In this document: positions 1-7,215 of the stretch, one piece after another
Numbering within the stretch: the stretch's first letter is position 1
Layout: each line of letters starts with the position of its first letter
Translations under genes and position numbers: made by a program
The notes under the pieces: model-generated
What the model was told of the DNA's origin: nothing
What the model saw: the letters and a program-made list of their open reading frames with translations, nothing else
The model's database searches: none
Assembly (NCBI GenBank): GCA_040509515.1
Contig: JBEVKV010000371.1
Coordinates: 1-15,516 of the forward strand
DNA length: 15,516 bases
Source of the DNA: QHXN01 sp040509515
Lineage (GTDB): Bacteria > Acidobacteriota > Blastocatellia > Pyrinomonadales > Pyrinomonadaceae
Direction of reading: 5' to 3'

Positions 1-1204
1 CCTTGTCCACGTACTGCTGAAGGTGGTTGGCCGCCTGCTGGTACTTGGCCTTGTCGCCGGTCGCGTAGAGCGCGAGGCCGAGGATGCGGTTGGCGTCCGG
101 ATTGTCCGGGTTTTCGGTGAGCATCTTCTGCGCCTCGGCCTGCACGAGGTCGGAGGCGTTGGCGTCGAAGAGCATCTGCAAAGTCTCGGTCTGGAGCTTG
201 GCCTTCTTGGCCGGGTCGGTCTCGGCGTTCATGAACTCCTGATTGGCGGCGAGCGCCGCGGCCGCCTGCGACTGATCGACTTTGGAGGCGACGCGGCGCA
301 TGGCGAGGGCGCGCACGGAGAGTGCGGCCCGCTTGTTCTGCTCGAACGCCGCCGCGTTCACGGTCTCGCCGGTGGGCGAGGCTCCCTTGACCAGCTCGAC
401 CGCCTTAGTGGCCGTCGCGGCCGACTCGGTCCAGTCCTTCTTCGCCGCCTCAAGCCCCTGGAGCTTGGCGTCGTTGTCGGTCGACTTGATGGCGTTGTTA
501 AAGCGGTCGTCGCCGCGCAGGCGCAAAGCCTCCGCCATGTTGGTCAGGAGCGCGACCTCGTCAGGGCGGGCGGCCAGACCCTGCTTGTAATGTGTTATGG
601 CCTCGTCGATGCGGGCCGGCTTGGCGAAGAGGGCGTCGTTGCCGGCCTTGAAGGCGGCGGAGACGGCCTCGTTGCTTTCGAGAACCTTCTTATTGCTCGC
701 CTCAACCTCGGCGATCTTGCGCTCCATCTCCTCGCGCTTGGCCTTGTCCTCTTTGCTCTCGGAGGCGGGCAGGGCGTTCTTGTCGTAGGGGTCGGACGGG
801 GCCGAGCCCCTGCTGGTGTCGAGCTTGTTGACCTCGTCGAGCGTCAGCTTCTCGCCGCCGCCGGGCTGGAGGAGGAAGTCTCTCTCCTGCGAGGCGTTGA
901 AGCGCATCTTGGTGGCGAAGGTCGGCCGCGCGCCGGGGGCGCTGACGATGATCGTGTAGGTGCCGATGAAGGGCAGTCCGGCGTGGATATATTTGCCCTT
1001 CTTGTCGGTCTTGGTGTGGTACTCGCCCTTGATGTCGGTGCGGTAGATGTCGATCTGCGCGCCGGCGACCGGGACTTCGGCGCCGTCGGGCTGTTTGAGC
1101 TTGACCGTGCCGTTGACCTGCGTCGTCTGCGCCGAGGCGGCGACGGCGAAGGCGGCCAGGAGAAGCGCGGCGAAGAGCGTGCGAATGAAAGGCTTGGAAC
1201 GCAT
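1..1204 (-). CDS. Secreted carboxypeptidase-regulatory-like / TPR repeat protein (3' end beyond window)
   Basis: The gene enters from the left edge, so only its first 401 residues are visible. Residues 1-25 form a Sec signal peptide with a hydrophobic core and an ASA-Q cleavage site. Residues about 27-114 resemble a carboxypeptidase regulatory-like beta-sandwich ('VNGTVKL', 'TDKKGKYIHAGLP', 'GTYTIIVSAPG'). A charged, probably helical stretch follows at 145-185. The rest reads as TPR-like helical repeats ('EAITHYKQGLAARPDEVALL' at 201-220, 'NPDNPDANRILGLALYATGD' near 365-384). The start is supported by AGGAG ten bases upstream of the ATG. The fold suggests an exported scaffold or cell-envelope protein; no catalytic motif is visible. 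It lies downstream of queC on the same strand, but a 162-base gap with a hairpin makes it probably a separate unit. The family assignment is by pattern; the function is unknown. Confidence 0.8.
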   Translation of the reverse strand, partial: MRSKPFIRTLFAALLLAAFAVAASAQTTQVNGTVKLKQPDGAEVPVAGAQIDIYRTDIKGEYHTKTDKKGKYIHAGLPFIGTYTIIVSAPGARPTFATKMRFNASQERDFLLQPGGGEKLTLDEVNKLDTSRGSAPSDPYDKNALPASESKEDKAKREEMERKIAEVEASNKKVLESNEAVSAAFKAGNDALFAKPARIDEAITHYKQGLAARPDEVALLTNMAEALRLRGDDRFNNAIKSTDNDAKLQGLEAAKKDWTESAATATKAVELVKGASPTGETVNAAAFEQNKRAALSVRALAMRRVASKVDQSQAAAALAANQEFMNAETDPAKKAKLQTETLQMLFDANASDLVQAEAQKMLTENPDNPDANRILGLALYATGDKAKYQQAANHLQQYVDK

Positions 1205-1342
1205 GGTCGGTGGTCTCCTGCTGACTGAATAATTGCTGACGCTTCCGGGGGGATGCGGAGGCCGCGCTTATGATGCGGACGCGACGCCGCCGGTTGTCAG
1301 TCCTTGCCCTCTGTTCGGGTTTTCCGGGCGCTATTTTAGCAA

Positions 1343-1359
1343 CAAAACGGCGCGTTTTG
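1343..1359 (-). terminator. Candidate weak intrinsic terminator after queC
   Basis: A perfect 7-bp inverted repeat (CAAAACG-CGC-CGTTTTG on the minus strand) begins 7 bases after the queC stop codon. The T-rich 3' arm is followed by TTGCTAAAAT. The stem is short, with a 3-base loop, so termination is likely weak. The following TAAAAT (1338-1333) could be a -10 box for the downstream TPR gene, but I see no good -35 box at 16-18 bases. Confidence 0.35.
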
Positions 1360-1366
1360 CGAGCCT

Positions 1367-2125
1367 TTAGGCGTAAGCAATCGGGTCTTCGAGCCCCGCC
1401 TCGCGGAAGGCGCGCAGCCGCAGCGCGCACGAGTCGCAGCCGCCGCACGCGCGCTCCTCGGCGCGGTAGCACGACCAGGTCAGCCCGAGCGGCGCGCCCA
1501 GAGAGACGCCGCGCCGGATGATCTCGGCCTTACGCATGTGTATGACGGGCGTCCTGATTTCGACGCGCGTCTCGGGGCGCGTCCCCGCGTCGATTGCGCG
1601 CTGAAAAGCCTCGTAGAACTCCGGGCGGCAGTCGGGATAGCCGGAGGAGTCTTCGGCGACGGCTCCGATGTAGACGCGGCGCGCGCGCGTGACTTCGGCC
1701 CAGCTCGTCGCGACGGCGAGCAGGTGCGCGTTGCGGAAGGGGACGTAGCTCGTCGGGATGCCGGGCGCGTCGAGGTCGGCCTCGCCGACGGGCATGGACG
1801 GGTCTGTCAGCGACGAGCCGCCGATGCGCGCGAGGTGTTCGAGCGAGACGGCGAGCCGGCGCGTGACGCCGTAGAAGTCCGCCAGCTCCTCGAAGGCGCG
1901 GCGCTCGCGCGCCTCGGTCAGTTGGCCGTAGGAGACGTGGAGGAAGGCAAGCTCTTCGTTCTCCTCGCGCGCGAGGGCGGCCGTCACGCACGAGTCCATC
2001 CCGCCCGAGACGAGGCAGACGGCGAGCGTCGCTTCGCCGTCGAGGGTCGCGCCCTCGTCCTCGGACGCGGACTCGTCCGGCTCTTCGTCGTGGACGAAAT
2101 CCCTGTCTGTCGGCGAGCCGCCCAT
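1367..2125 (-). CDS. queC: 7-cyano-7-deazaguanine (preQ0) synthase QueC
   Basis: QueC converts 7-carboxy-7-deazaguanine plus ammonia and ATP into preQ0, the precursor of queuosine in tRNA, in the cytoplasm. The ATP-pyrophosphatase P-loop SGGMDS is at residues 40-45. The zinc-binding cysteines near the C-terminus are C219, C227, C230 and C233 (C-x7-C-x2-C-x2-C), as expected for the family. At 252 residues it is somewhat longer than usual (about 220-230) because of an acidic N-terminal extension of about 33 residues. The ATG overlaps the queE stop by one base (TGATG), and GGAGG lies 13 bases upstream, so this start fits translational coupling with queE. queD is not in the window. Identification is firm; only the exact N-terminus is open. 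Confidence 0.95.
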   Translation of the reverse strand: MGGSPTDRDFVHDEEPDESASEDEGATLDGEATLAVCLVSGGMDSCVTAALAREENEELAFLHVSYGQLTEARERRAFEELADFYGVTRRLAVSLEHLARIGGSSLTDPSMPVGEADLDAPGIPTSYVPFRNAHLLAVATSWAEVTRARRVYIGAVAEDSSGYPDCRPEFYEAFQRAIDAGTRPETRVEIRTPVIHMRKAEIIRRGVSLGAPLGLTWSCYRAEERACGGCDSCALRLRAFREAGLEDPIAYA

Positions 2126-2772
2126 CAGACGCCGTGCACCTCCGGCCCCCAGATGTATTTGTGTAGCTGCAACTGCATGCGTGCGTTCTTCAGCCCGCTT
2201 TGGGCGACGAGGTCGGCCAGCTCCTTCAGGTCTGTCTCGCCCCAGACGGGGGAGACGAGGAGGGCGAGGGCGCGTCTCTCAAGCTCGTACTCGTCTATGA
2301 CCCCACGCGCAAACTCCCAGTCGGCGCGATCTTTAACGACGAACTTGACCTCGTCGCGGTCGGCGCGCAGCCTTTCGAGGTTGGGCCAGTGGTTGCGCTC
2401 GGCCTCGCCCGAGGCGGGGCACTTCACGTCGAGGATTAGCTTGGCGCGCTCGTCCACGCCCGAGGTCGAGACGTACCCGCCGGTCTCGATCAAGACCTCG
2501 TAACCCTCGTCGCAGAGCCGCCGAATCAGCTCGAAAGCGTTCTTCTGCGCCAGCGGCTCGCCGCCGGTCACCTCGACCAATTGGCAACCGTAGGCGCGCA
2601 CCTGCCGCATCACATCGTCGAACGAGACGCGCTCGCCGCCCGTGAACGTGTATTCGCTGTCGCACCACACGCAGCGCATCGGGCAGCCCGTCAGGCGCAC
2701 GAACGTGCACGGGCGGCCGGCGTGCGTCGACTCGCCCTGAACGGAGCGGAAGATTTCCGTGACGCGGAGCAT
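2125..2772 (-). CDS. queE: 7-carboxy-7-deazaguanine synthase QueE (radical SAM)
   Basis: QueE is a radical SAM enzyme that turns 6-carboxy-5,6,7,8-tetrahydropterin into 7-carboxy-7-deazaguanine, the substrate of the QueC encoded next. The cluster-binding motif C-x3-C-x2-C is at C30, C34 and C37 (TGCPMRCVWCD). The family N-terminus is clear (TEIFRSVQGES at 5-15), and the SAM-contacting GGEP is at 70-73. The length of 215 residues is normal. The start matches the family even though no convincing Shine-Dalgarno sequence precedes the ATG (upstream TACTGCTTTTCC). It is the first gene of a queE-queC unit with a one-base overlap. It reads divergently from the sigma factor gene, and a 201-base region with an inverted repeat lies between them. 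Confidence 0.95.
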   Translation of the reverse strand: MLRVTEIFRSVQGESTHAGRPCTFVRLTGCPMRCVWCDSEYTFTGGERVSFDDVMRQVRAYGCQLVEVTGGEPLAQKNAFELIRRLCDEGYEVLIETGGYVSTSGVDERAKLILDVKCPASGEAERNHWPNLERLRADRDEVKFVVKDRADWEFARGVIDEYELERRALALLVSPVWGETDLKELADLVAQSGLKNARMQLQLHKYIWGPEVHGV

Positions 2773-2787
2773 GGAAAAGCAGTAGAT

Positions 2788-2912
2788 AGTAGATAGTAGA
2801 CAGTAGTCAGGAGCCAGTAGGGCTCTGCCCTGCGTGCGTCGACGATAAGAACCGCGCGGTTCGTAAGAAGAAGGTTTTACTACTGACTGCCGACTACTGT
2901 CTACTGACTACT
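2788..2912. repeat. Large imperfect inverted repeat in queE/sigma divergent gap
   Basis: Two 33-base arms (2788-2820 and 2880-2912) are reverse complements at 28 of 33 positions and are made of AGTAGACAGTAGTC-type units. The 59-base interior holds a perfect 14-bp palindrome, GAACCGCGCGGTTC (2849-2862), and a small GGGC-TCT-GCCC hairpin (2820-2830). The left side also has a tandem AGTAGAT pattern starting at 2781. The element fills most of the gap between queE and the sigma factor gene and has no coding potential. It could be a dispersed palindromic repeat or a small non-autonomous mobile element; one copy cannot decide. Confidence 0.6.
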
Positions 2913-2973
2913 CGATTCGTGGTAGCATACGCGAACCGGCCAGCAGGGGCATCTTGGCTTCGGGACTCGAAGG

Positions 2974-3921
2974 ATGCCGACAGACCTCGAACAACTCGTG
3001 CGTGAGGGAGCGCGTCGAATGCTGGCGCGCGCGGGCGAGGTGCGCTCGCTCGACGAGGCGGCGGTCGCGCCGCGCGTCCGCGCGACGGTCGAGAAGTACC
3101 TGCTGCGCCACGCGCCGCAGTCGGGCGCGAAGGAGATCGGCGGGTTCATCGACGCGCTGCACGCCGACGAGCTTCTGCTGGTCGTGGCGTGCGAGCGCGG
3201 CGACTCCGCCGCGTGGGACGACCTCGTCGGCCAGTACCGCGCGACGGTGCTCTCGGCGGCGCGCTCGGCGAGCGCGGGCGAGGCGGAGGCGGAAGAGTTG
3301 GCCGGGTCGGTCTGGGCCGAGCTTTACGGCCTGCGCGAACGGGCGGACGGACGCCCTGCGGGCAAGCTCGCGTACTATTCCGGCTGCGGGAGCCTCGGCG
3401 GCTGGCTGCGCGCGGTCGTCGGGCAGCTCGGCGTAGACCGTCACAGGCGCACGTCGCGTCTGGTTCAGACCGAGGAGCCTTCGGAGTTCGACCGCGCGGC
3501 CGCGGAGTCTCACGAGCAGGACGGCTGGCGGCCCGCGCCGTCGCTCGACCCGGAGAGCGCGCTCGTCGAGTCGGACGCGTCGCGCACGGTCGAGGAGGCG
3601 CTCGCGGGCGCGCTCGGCGGGCTCGACGCGGAAGACCGTCTGCTCGTCCGGCTCTACTACTTCGACGGGTTGAAATTGAAGGAGGCGGGCGCGGTTCTGG
3701 GCGTCCACGAGGCGACGGCGAGCCGGCGTCTGACGCGCATTCACACCGAAGTGCGCCGCCGGGTCGAAGCCACGCTCGCGGGCGAGCGACGCTGGACGCG
3801 CGAGGAGGTCGCGCGCACGCTCTCCGAAGTGGCGCACGCGCATACCGACGCCGACCTGCGCTCGATGCTCGCGCCGGAGGCGGCCGCCGCCGTCGAGAAG
3901 CGCGAAGAACTCTACGAGTGA
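2974..3921 (+). CDS. ECF-like RNA polymerase sigma factor
   Basis: This is a sigma-70 family factor of ECF type, expected to direct RNA polymerase to a stress or envelope regulon. Region 2 spans roughly residues 65-160, with a region 2.4-like end (SLGGWLRAVVGQLGVDRHRR). Region 4 spans about 205-268, with its helix-turn-helix at 233-255 (LKLKEAGAVLGVHEATASRR). At 315 residues it is longer than a typical ECF factor (about 190) because of about 64 extra N-terminal and about 45 extra C-terminal residues. The frame is open upstream only to a stop at 2923 and offers no other ATG, GTG or TTG, so this ATG is the longest possible start. The only SD-like bases (GAAGG) abut the start codon. The next gene is its probable anti-sigma factor, 100 bases downstream. 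The target promoters are unknown. Confidence 0.85.
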   Translation: MPTDLEQLVREGARRMLARAGEVRSLDEAAVAPRVRATVEKYLLRHAPQSGAKEIGGFIDALHADELLLVVACERGDSAAWDDLVGQYRATVLSAARSASAGEAEAEELAGSVWAELYGLRERADGRPAGKLAYYSGCGSLGGWLRAVVGQLGVDRHRRTSRLVQTEEPSEFDRAAAESHEQDGWRPAPSLDPESALVESDASRTVEEALAGALGGLDAEDRLLVRLYYFDGLKLKEAGAVLGVHEATASRRLTRIHTEVRRRVEATLAGERRWTREEVARTLSEVAHAHTDADLRSMLAPEAAAAVEKREELYE

Positions 3922-3982
3922 AAGGCGTGGGCGCGGCGGCCGTCGGGCGCAAGTTTGGCGCGCCCGCGCGTTCACACTTCGG

Positions 3983-3996
3983 ACGCCGAAAGGCGT
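3983..3996 (+). other. Small GNRA-type hairpin between sigma and anti-sigma genes
   Basis: ACGCC-GAAA-GGCGT is a 5-bp stem closed by a GAAA tetraloop, ending 25 bases before the anti-sigma start. No U-tract follows (TAATCG), so it is not an obvious terminator. It may be an RNA stability or processing element inside a shared transcript, or chance. Confidence 0.3.
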
Positions 3997-4021
3997 TAAT
4001 CGTCAGACCGGAACGTTTGTG

Positions 4022-5368
4022 ATGAAAGAGGGCTTCGACAAGGAGATCGACTCGCTGCTCCGGCGCCGCGCGCGCTGGCCGGCGGCGGAGTCGTTCGCGG
4101 ACGGCGGCGGCAACGGCGCCGCGACGCCCGCGTCGGCGCACCTCGACGCCGACGAGCTAGGCGCGTTCGCCGAAGGCGCTCTGCCCGCCGGCGCGCGGCT
4201 CGCGGCGGTCACGCACATCGCGGACTGCGACCGCTGCCGCGGGGTCGTCGTTTCGCTCTCGCGCGCGCTCGGCGGGATTGAGTCGGAGCCGCACGCTTTG
4301 GTGACTGCAGTCCCGGCCTCCGCCGATGCGGCGAGGTCCGCGTCGTGGCGCGCGTGGATGGGGGCGCTCTTCTCGCCGCGCTCTCTGCGCTACGCGGTGC
4401 CTTTGCTCGCGGTGTCACTCGTCGCGGTCGTCTCCTTCGTCGCGCTGCGCTCGCGCAACGCCGGCTCTGCGCCGAACACGCAGAGCGCGCGCCCGCGGGT
4501 CGAAGTCGCGCAGACGCGCCCCGACGCGAGTTCCGCCGGGACGGAGATGACGGCCAACGCTAACCAGTCGGGAGTGCTCGAACGGCAGCCCGGTGAGACG
4601 GCGGACGAGGCCGCCCCCCCGGTCACGACGAGAACCGCGCCGTCCGCGGGGCGCGGGCCTAACGCGGGCGAGTCGCAGCCCGCGCCCGTGGGCTCGGTCG
4701 CGGAAGACGCTGCGCCGCCTCCTCCTCCGCCCGCCGCCCCGCCCGCAACGTCGGCGGGCCCGGAAGCGCCGGCCGAGATTGCGAAGTCCGCGCCCAAGCC
4801 CGTCACCGTCGAAGCGTCGCAGCCGCCCGCGAAGTCGGACGGCGAAGACAGTAATAAGGAGAAGCGCGCGCGCGCGTCCGAGCCGGTCGATGAGATCGCG
4901 GCGAACGAGGCGGCGATGCAGCGCAGGCGCGCGGCCAACGACGTGCAGATGCCGGACGGCGGCACACGCAACCAGAAGCGCTCGGCCGACAACAGCGCGT
5001 CGAAAACCTACGGCGAGGGCAACACGGCGGGGGCGACTCAGAGGGAGGCGGAGCGCGACGACCGCGGCGCGGGCGGCTCTCTCGCCGCGCGCCGACGCCC
5101 GGCCGCGCGCGCCGAGCAGAAGACCGAAGAGGAAGAGACGACGCGCGTCGGCGAGACGCGCACGGCGGCCGGCCACCGCTTCCGGCGCGAGGGCTCAGCG
5201 TGGGTCGATGTTAACTACAAGCGTTCCATGCGCTCGACCGGCGTGCGGCGCGGCACCGAAGCCTTCCGCGCGCTCGTCGCGGACGTGCCCGTCGTCGGCC
5301 GCGTCGCCGAGCAGATAGCCGGCGAGGTCGTCGTCGTCGTGGGCGGCCGAGCCTACCACATCCATTAG
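4022..5368 (+). CDS. Transmembrane anti-sigma factor with long periplasmic Pro/Ala-rich region
   Basis: It probably binds and silences the sigma factor encoded just upstream and releases it on an envelope signal. The cytoplasmic N-terminus carries an anti-sigma zinc-finger-like motif, H65-x3-C69-x2-C72, after a helical 'HLDADELGAFAEG' segment. A single membrane helix follows at about 124-144 (YAVPLLAVSLVAVVSFVAL). Residues about 145-380 are a low-complexity outer region rich in Pro, Ala, Glu and Arg, with a run of six prolines. The last ~63 residues (about 386-448) look folded (RFRREGSAWVDVNY ... EVVVVVGGRAYHIH). The start is ATG at 4022; a GTG directly before it would add one residue. At 448 residues it is much longer than simple zf-HC2 anti-sigma factors. 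Its position right after a sigma gene supports the role. The identity of the C-terminal domain is not known to me. Confidence 0.8.
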   Translation: MKEGFDKEIDSLLRRRARWPAAESFADGGGNGAATPASAHLDADELGAFAEGALPAGARLAAVTHIADCDRCRGVVVSLSRALGGIESEPHALVTAVPASADAARSASWRAWMGALFSPRSLRYAVPLLAVSLVAVVSFVALRSRNAGSAPNTQSARPRVEVAQTRPDASSAGTEMTANANQSGVLERQPGETADEAAPPVTTRTAPSAGRGPNAGESQPAPVGSVAEDAAPPPPPPAAPPATSAGPEAPAEIAKSAPKPVTVEASQPPAKSDGEDSNKEKRARASEPVDEIAANEAAMQRRRAANDVQMPDGGTRNQKRSADNSASKTYGEGNTAGATQREAERDDRGAGGSLAARRRPAARAEQKTEEEETTRVGETRTAAGHRFRREGSAWVDVNYKRSMRSTGVRRGTEAFRALVADVPVVGRVAEQIAGEVVVVVGGRAYHIH

Positions 5369-5399
5369 TTTTCAATCGACAGCAGACAGCAGTGTTCGC

Positions 5400-5431
5400 G
5401 CCGCGTCCGGGCCACATCGCCCGGGCGCGGC
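5400..5431 (+). terminator. Candidate GC-rich terminator hairpin after the anti-sigma gene
   Basis: GCCGCGTCCGGGC pairs with GCCCGGGCGCGGC (13 bp, one G-T wobble) around a 6-base loop, CACATC, starting 31 bases after the anti-sigma stop. No U-tract follows (CGACCTTCAATG), so it may pause or stabilise RNA rather than terminate by itself. Confidence 0.5.
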
Positions 5432-5471
5432 CGACCTTCAATGTGAGCCGGATTCGAGCGAGGAGACTTTG

Positions 5472-7043
5472 ATGCTCTTCCGCAGCCCTTTTCCCGAAGT
5501 CGAAATCCCCGAAGTCACGCTCACCGAGTTCGTCTTCGGCCGCGTGTCGGAGCACGCCGACAAGTCCGCGCTCGTCGACGGCGTGAGCGGGCGCGTGATG
5601 ACCTACGCGCAGCTTCACGGCGCGGTGCGCGCGGCGGCGTCGGGGCTCGCGCGACGCGGGCTCGTCAAGGGCGACGTGGTCGCGCTCTACAGCCCGAACC
5701 TGCCCGAGTACGTCGTCGCCTTCCACGCGGTCGCTTCTCTGGGCGGCGTCATCACGCCGGTCAACCCGCTCTACACGGCCGAAGAGTTGGCCAAGCAGCT
5801 CGAAGACTCGGGCGCGAAATACGTCGTCACCGTCCCGCCGCTCGTCGGGCGCGCGCGAGAGGCGGCCGAGGGGCGCGGCGTGCGCGAGCTGTTCGTCTTC
5901 GGCGAGGCGGAGGGCGCGACGCCTTTCGCCTCGCTGCTCGAAGGCGGAGCGGACGACCTGCCCGCGGTCGAGATCGACCCGCGCGCAGACCTCGTCGTGC
6001 TCCCTTATTCGAGCGGGACGACGGGCGTCTGCAAGGGCGTGATGCTGACGCACCACAACCTCGTCTCGAACCTCGCGCAGATTAAGGGGTCGGGTCACGA
6101 CTGGGGCGACGAGACGCTCGTCTGCGTGCTGCCGCTCTTTCACATCTACGGGATGGTGGCGATCATGAGCCACGGGCTCTACTGCGGCGCGCAGGTCGTC
6201 ACGCTGCCGCGCTTCGAGTTCGAGCATCTGCTGAAGACGATGCAGGACTACCGTGTGACGTTCGCGCACCTCGTCCCGCCCGTCATCCTCGCGCTCTCGA
6301 AGAGCCCGCTCGTGGATTCGTACGACCTCTCAAGTCTCCACACGATCTTCTCGGGCGCGGCGCCGCTCGGCGCGGAGCTTGCGCTCGCGTGCTCCGAGCG
6401 TCTGGGCTGTGTCGTCGTGCAAGGCTACGGGATGACCGAGGCGAGCCCCGCGACGCACCTCTCGACGCGCGAGCACAACAAGCCCGGCTCCGTGGGGCTC
6501 TGCGTGCCGAACATGGAGTGCCGGCTCGTCTCGGTCGAGACGGGCGAGGACGTTGCCGAGGGCGAGCGCGGCGAGATTCTGGTGCGCGGGCCGCAGGTCA
6601 TGAAGGGCTATCTGGGCCGCCCCGAGGCGACCGCCGACACGGTCGACGCCGAAGGCTGGCTGCACACGGGCGACGTGGCGCGCGTCGACGAGGACGGCTT
6701 CTTCTTCATCGTCGACCGCGCGAAGGAGCTGATCAAGTACAAGGCGTTTCAGGTCGCGCCGGCCGAGCTTGAGGCGGTGCTGCTGACGCACCCGTCGGTG
6801 GCCGACGCCGCCGTCATCCCGAGCCCGGACGAGGAGGCCGGCGAGGTGCCGAAGGCTTTCGTCGTCGTCAAAGACGGGCACGGCATGACCGAAGAAGAGG
6901 TGCTGGCCCACGTCGCCTCGCAGGTCGCGCCGTACAAGAAAGTCCGTCGCGTCGAGTTCGTCCCGCAGATACCGAAGTCGCCCTCCGGCAAAATCCTCCG
7001 CCGCCTCCTCGTCGCACGCGAACGCGAGCGGGAAGCGCAGTAG
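5472..7043 (+). CDS. AMP-dependent acyl-CoA ligase, 4-coumarate/fatty-acid CoA ligase type
   Basis: This is a member of the ANL superfamily. It activates a carboxylic acid with ATP to an acyl-adenylate and then transfers it to coenzyme A. The phosphate-binding loop is at 180-189 (SSGTTGVCKG). The second core motif is at 318-323 (GYGMTE) and the hinge-region GD ends at D401 (GWLHTGD). The catalytic C-terminal lysine is K507 (PSGKILRR). GEILVRG matches the 4CL 'GEICIRG' box. The length of 523 residues is normal. The ATG has AGGAG six bases upstream. The loop has Cys187 where many relatives have Pro. It stands alone between hairpins, so the context does not give the substrate; an aryl-propenoic or medium/long-chain fatty acid are both possible. 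The family is certain, the substrate is not. Confidence 0.9.
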   Translation: MLFRSPFPEVEIPEVTLTEFVFGRVSEHADKSALVDGVSGRVMTYAQLHGAVRAAASGLARRGLVKGDVVALYSPNLPEYVVAFHAVASLGGVITPVNPLYTAEELAKQLEDSGAKYVVTVPPLVGRAREAAEGRGVRELFVFGEAEGATPFASLLEGGADDLPAVEIDPRADLVVLPYSSGTTGVCKGVMLTHHNLVSNLAQIKGSGHDWGDETLVCVLPLFHIYGMVAIMSHGLYCGAQVVTLPRFEFEHLLKTMQDYRVTFAHLVPPVILALSKSPLVDSYDLSSLHTIFSGAAPLGAELALACSERLGCVVVQGYGMTEASPATHLSTREHNKPGSVGLCVPNMECRLVSVETGEDVAEGERGEILVRGPQVMKGYLGRPEATADTVDAEGWLHTGDVARVDEDGFFFIVDRAKELIKYKAFQVAPAELEAVLLTHPSVADAAVIPSPDEEAGEVPKAFVVVKDGHGMTEEEVLAHVASQVAPYKKVRRVEFVPQIPKSPSGKILRRLLVAREREREAQ

Positions 7044-7046
7044 ACG

Positions 7047-7080
7047 GAGTTTGAAATTTCAGATTTGAAATTTCAAACTC
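7047..7080. repeat. Perfect AT-rich inverted repeat after the CoA ligase gene
   Basis: GAGTTTGAAATTTC and GAAATTTCAAACTC are perfect 14-base reverse complements around a 6-base spacer (AGATTT), beginning 4 bases after the ligase stop. The composition contrasts sharply with the GC-rich genes on both sides. It could act as a terminator-like hairpin in either direction, although no clean U-tract follows (TTACAATCC). It could also be a copy of a dispersed palindromic repeat. Confidence 0.75.
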
Positions 7081-7132
7081 TTACAATCCTCAACCCCCGC
7101 AGAAATTTCCCGACCGTAGCGCGCCGGCGTGC

Positions 7133-7180
7133 GTCTTAAAGCCGTCGGTAGTCATCAAAGACAAAAGGCCGGTGACGGCC
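7133..7180 (+). other. Structured leader ahead of the DUF1800 gene
   Basis: The 5' region of the DUF1800 gene holds two simple hairpins: GTCTT/AAGAC (7133-7137 with 7158-7162), and GGCCG-GTGA-CGGCC (7167-7180) with a GNRA-type loop. A competing stem, GCCGTC (7141-7146) with GACGGC (7174-7179), would exclude the second hairpin. Mutually exclusive stems in a leader suggest a possible regulatory RNA, but I recognise no known riboswitch class here. Confidence 0.3.
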
Positions 7181-7215
7181 GTCTCGGGTCAATTTTAAAG
7201 GGAATCGGAGCCTTT

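Noticed and set aside
23..1228. Long plus-strand open frame of 401 codons opposite the TPR protein gene
   Set aside because: The minus strand encodes a protein with a signal peptide, SD and recognisable folds across the same span; the plus-strand product is a Gly/Arg/Leu-rich shadow typical of high-GC DNA.
2901..4141. Minus-strand open frames opposite the sigma factor gene
   Set aside because: They are Arg/Ala-rich shadows without domains, and the plus strand encodes clear sigma regions 2 and 4.
7051..7087. TTGAAA and TACAAT as a promoter for DUF1800
   Set aside because: The two TTGAAA copies lie 11 and 25 bases from TACAAT, outside the working spacing; only the -10-like box remains.
7131..7200. 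Cyclic di-GMP riboswitch in the DUF1800 leader
   Set aside because: A short AAAGCC-like string recalls the motif, but the GGCAAACC segment and the tetraloop/receptor arrangement are absent.
7129..7215. GTG start 29 codons upstream for DUF1800
   Set aside because: It would place 29 non-hydrophobic residues before the signal peptide and lacks an SD; the ATG at 7216 has GGAG and starts directly at the signal.
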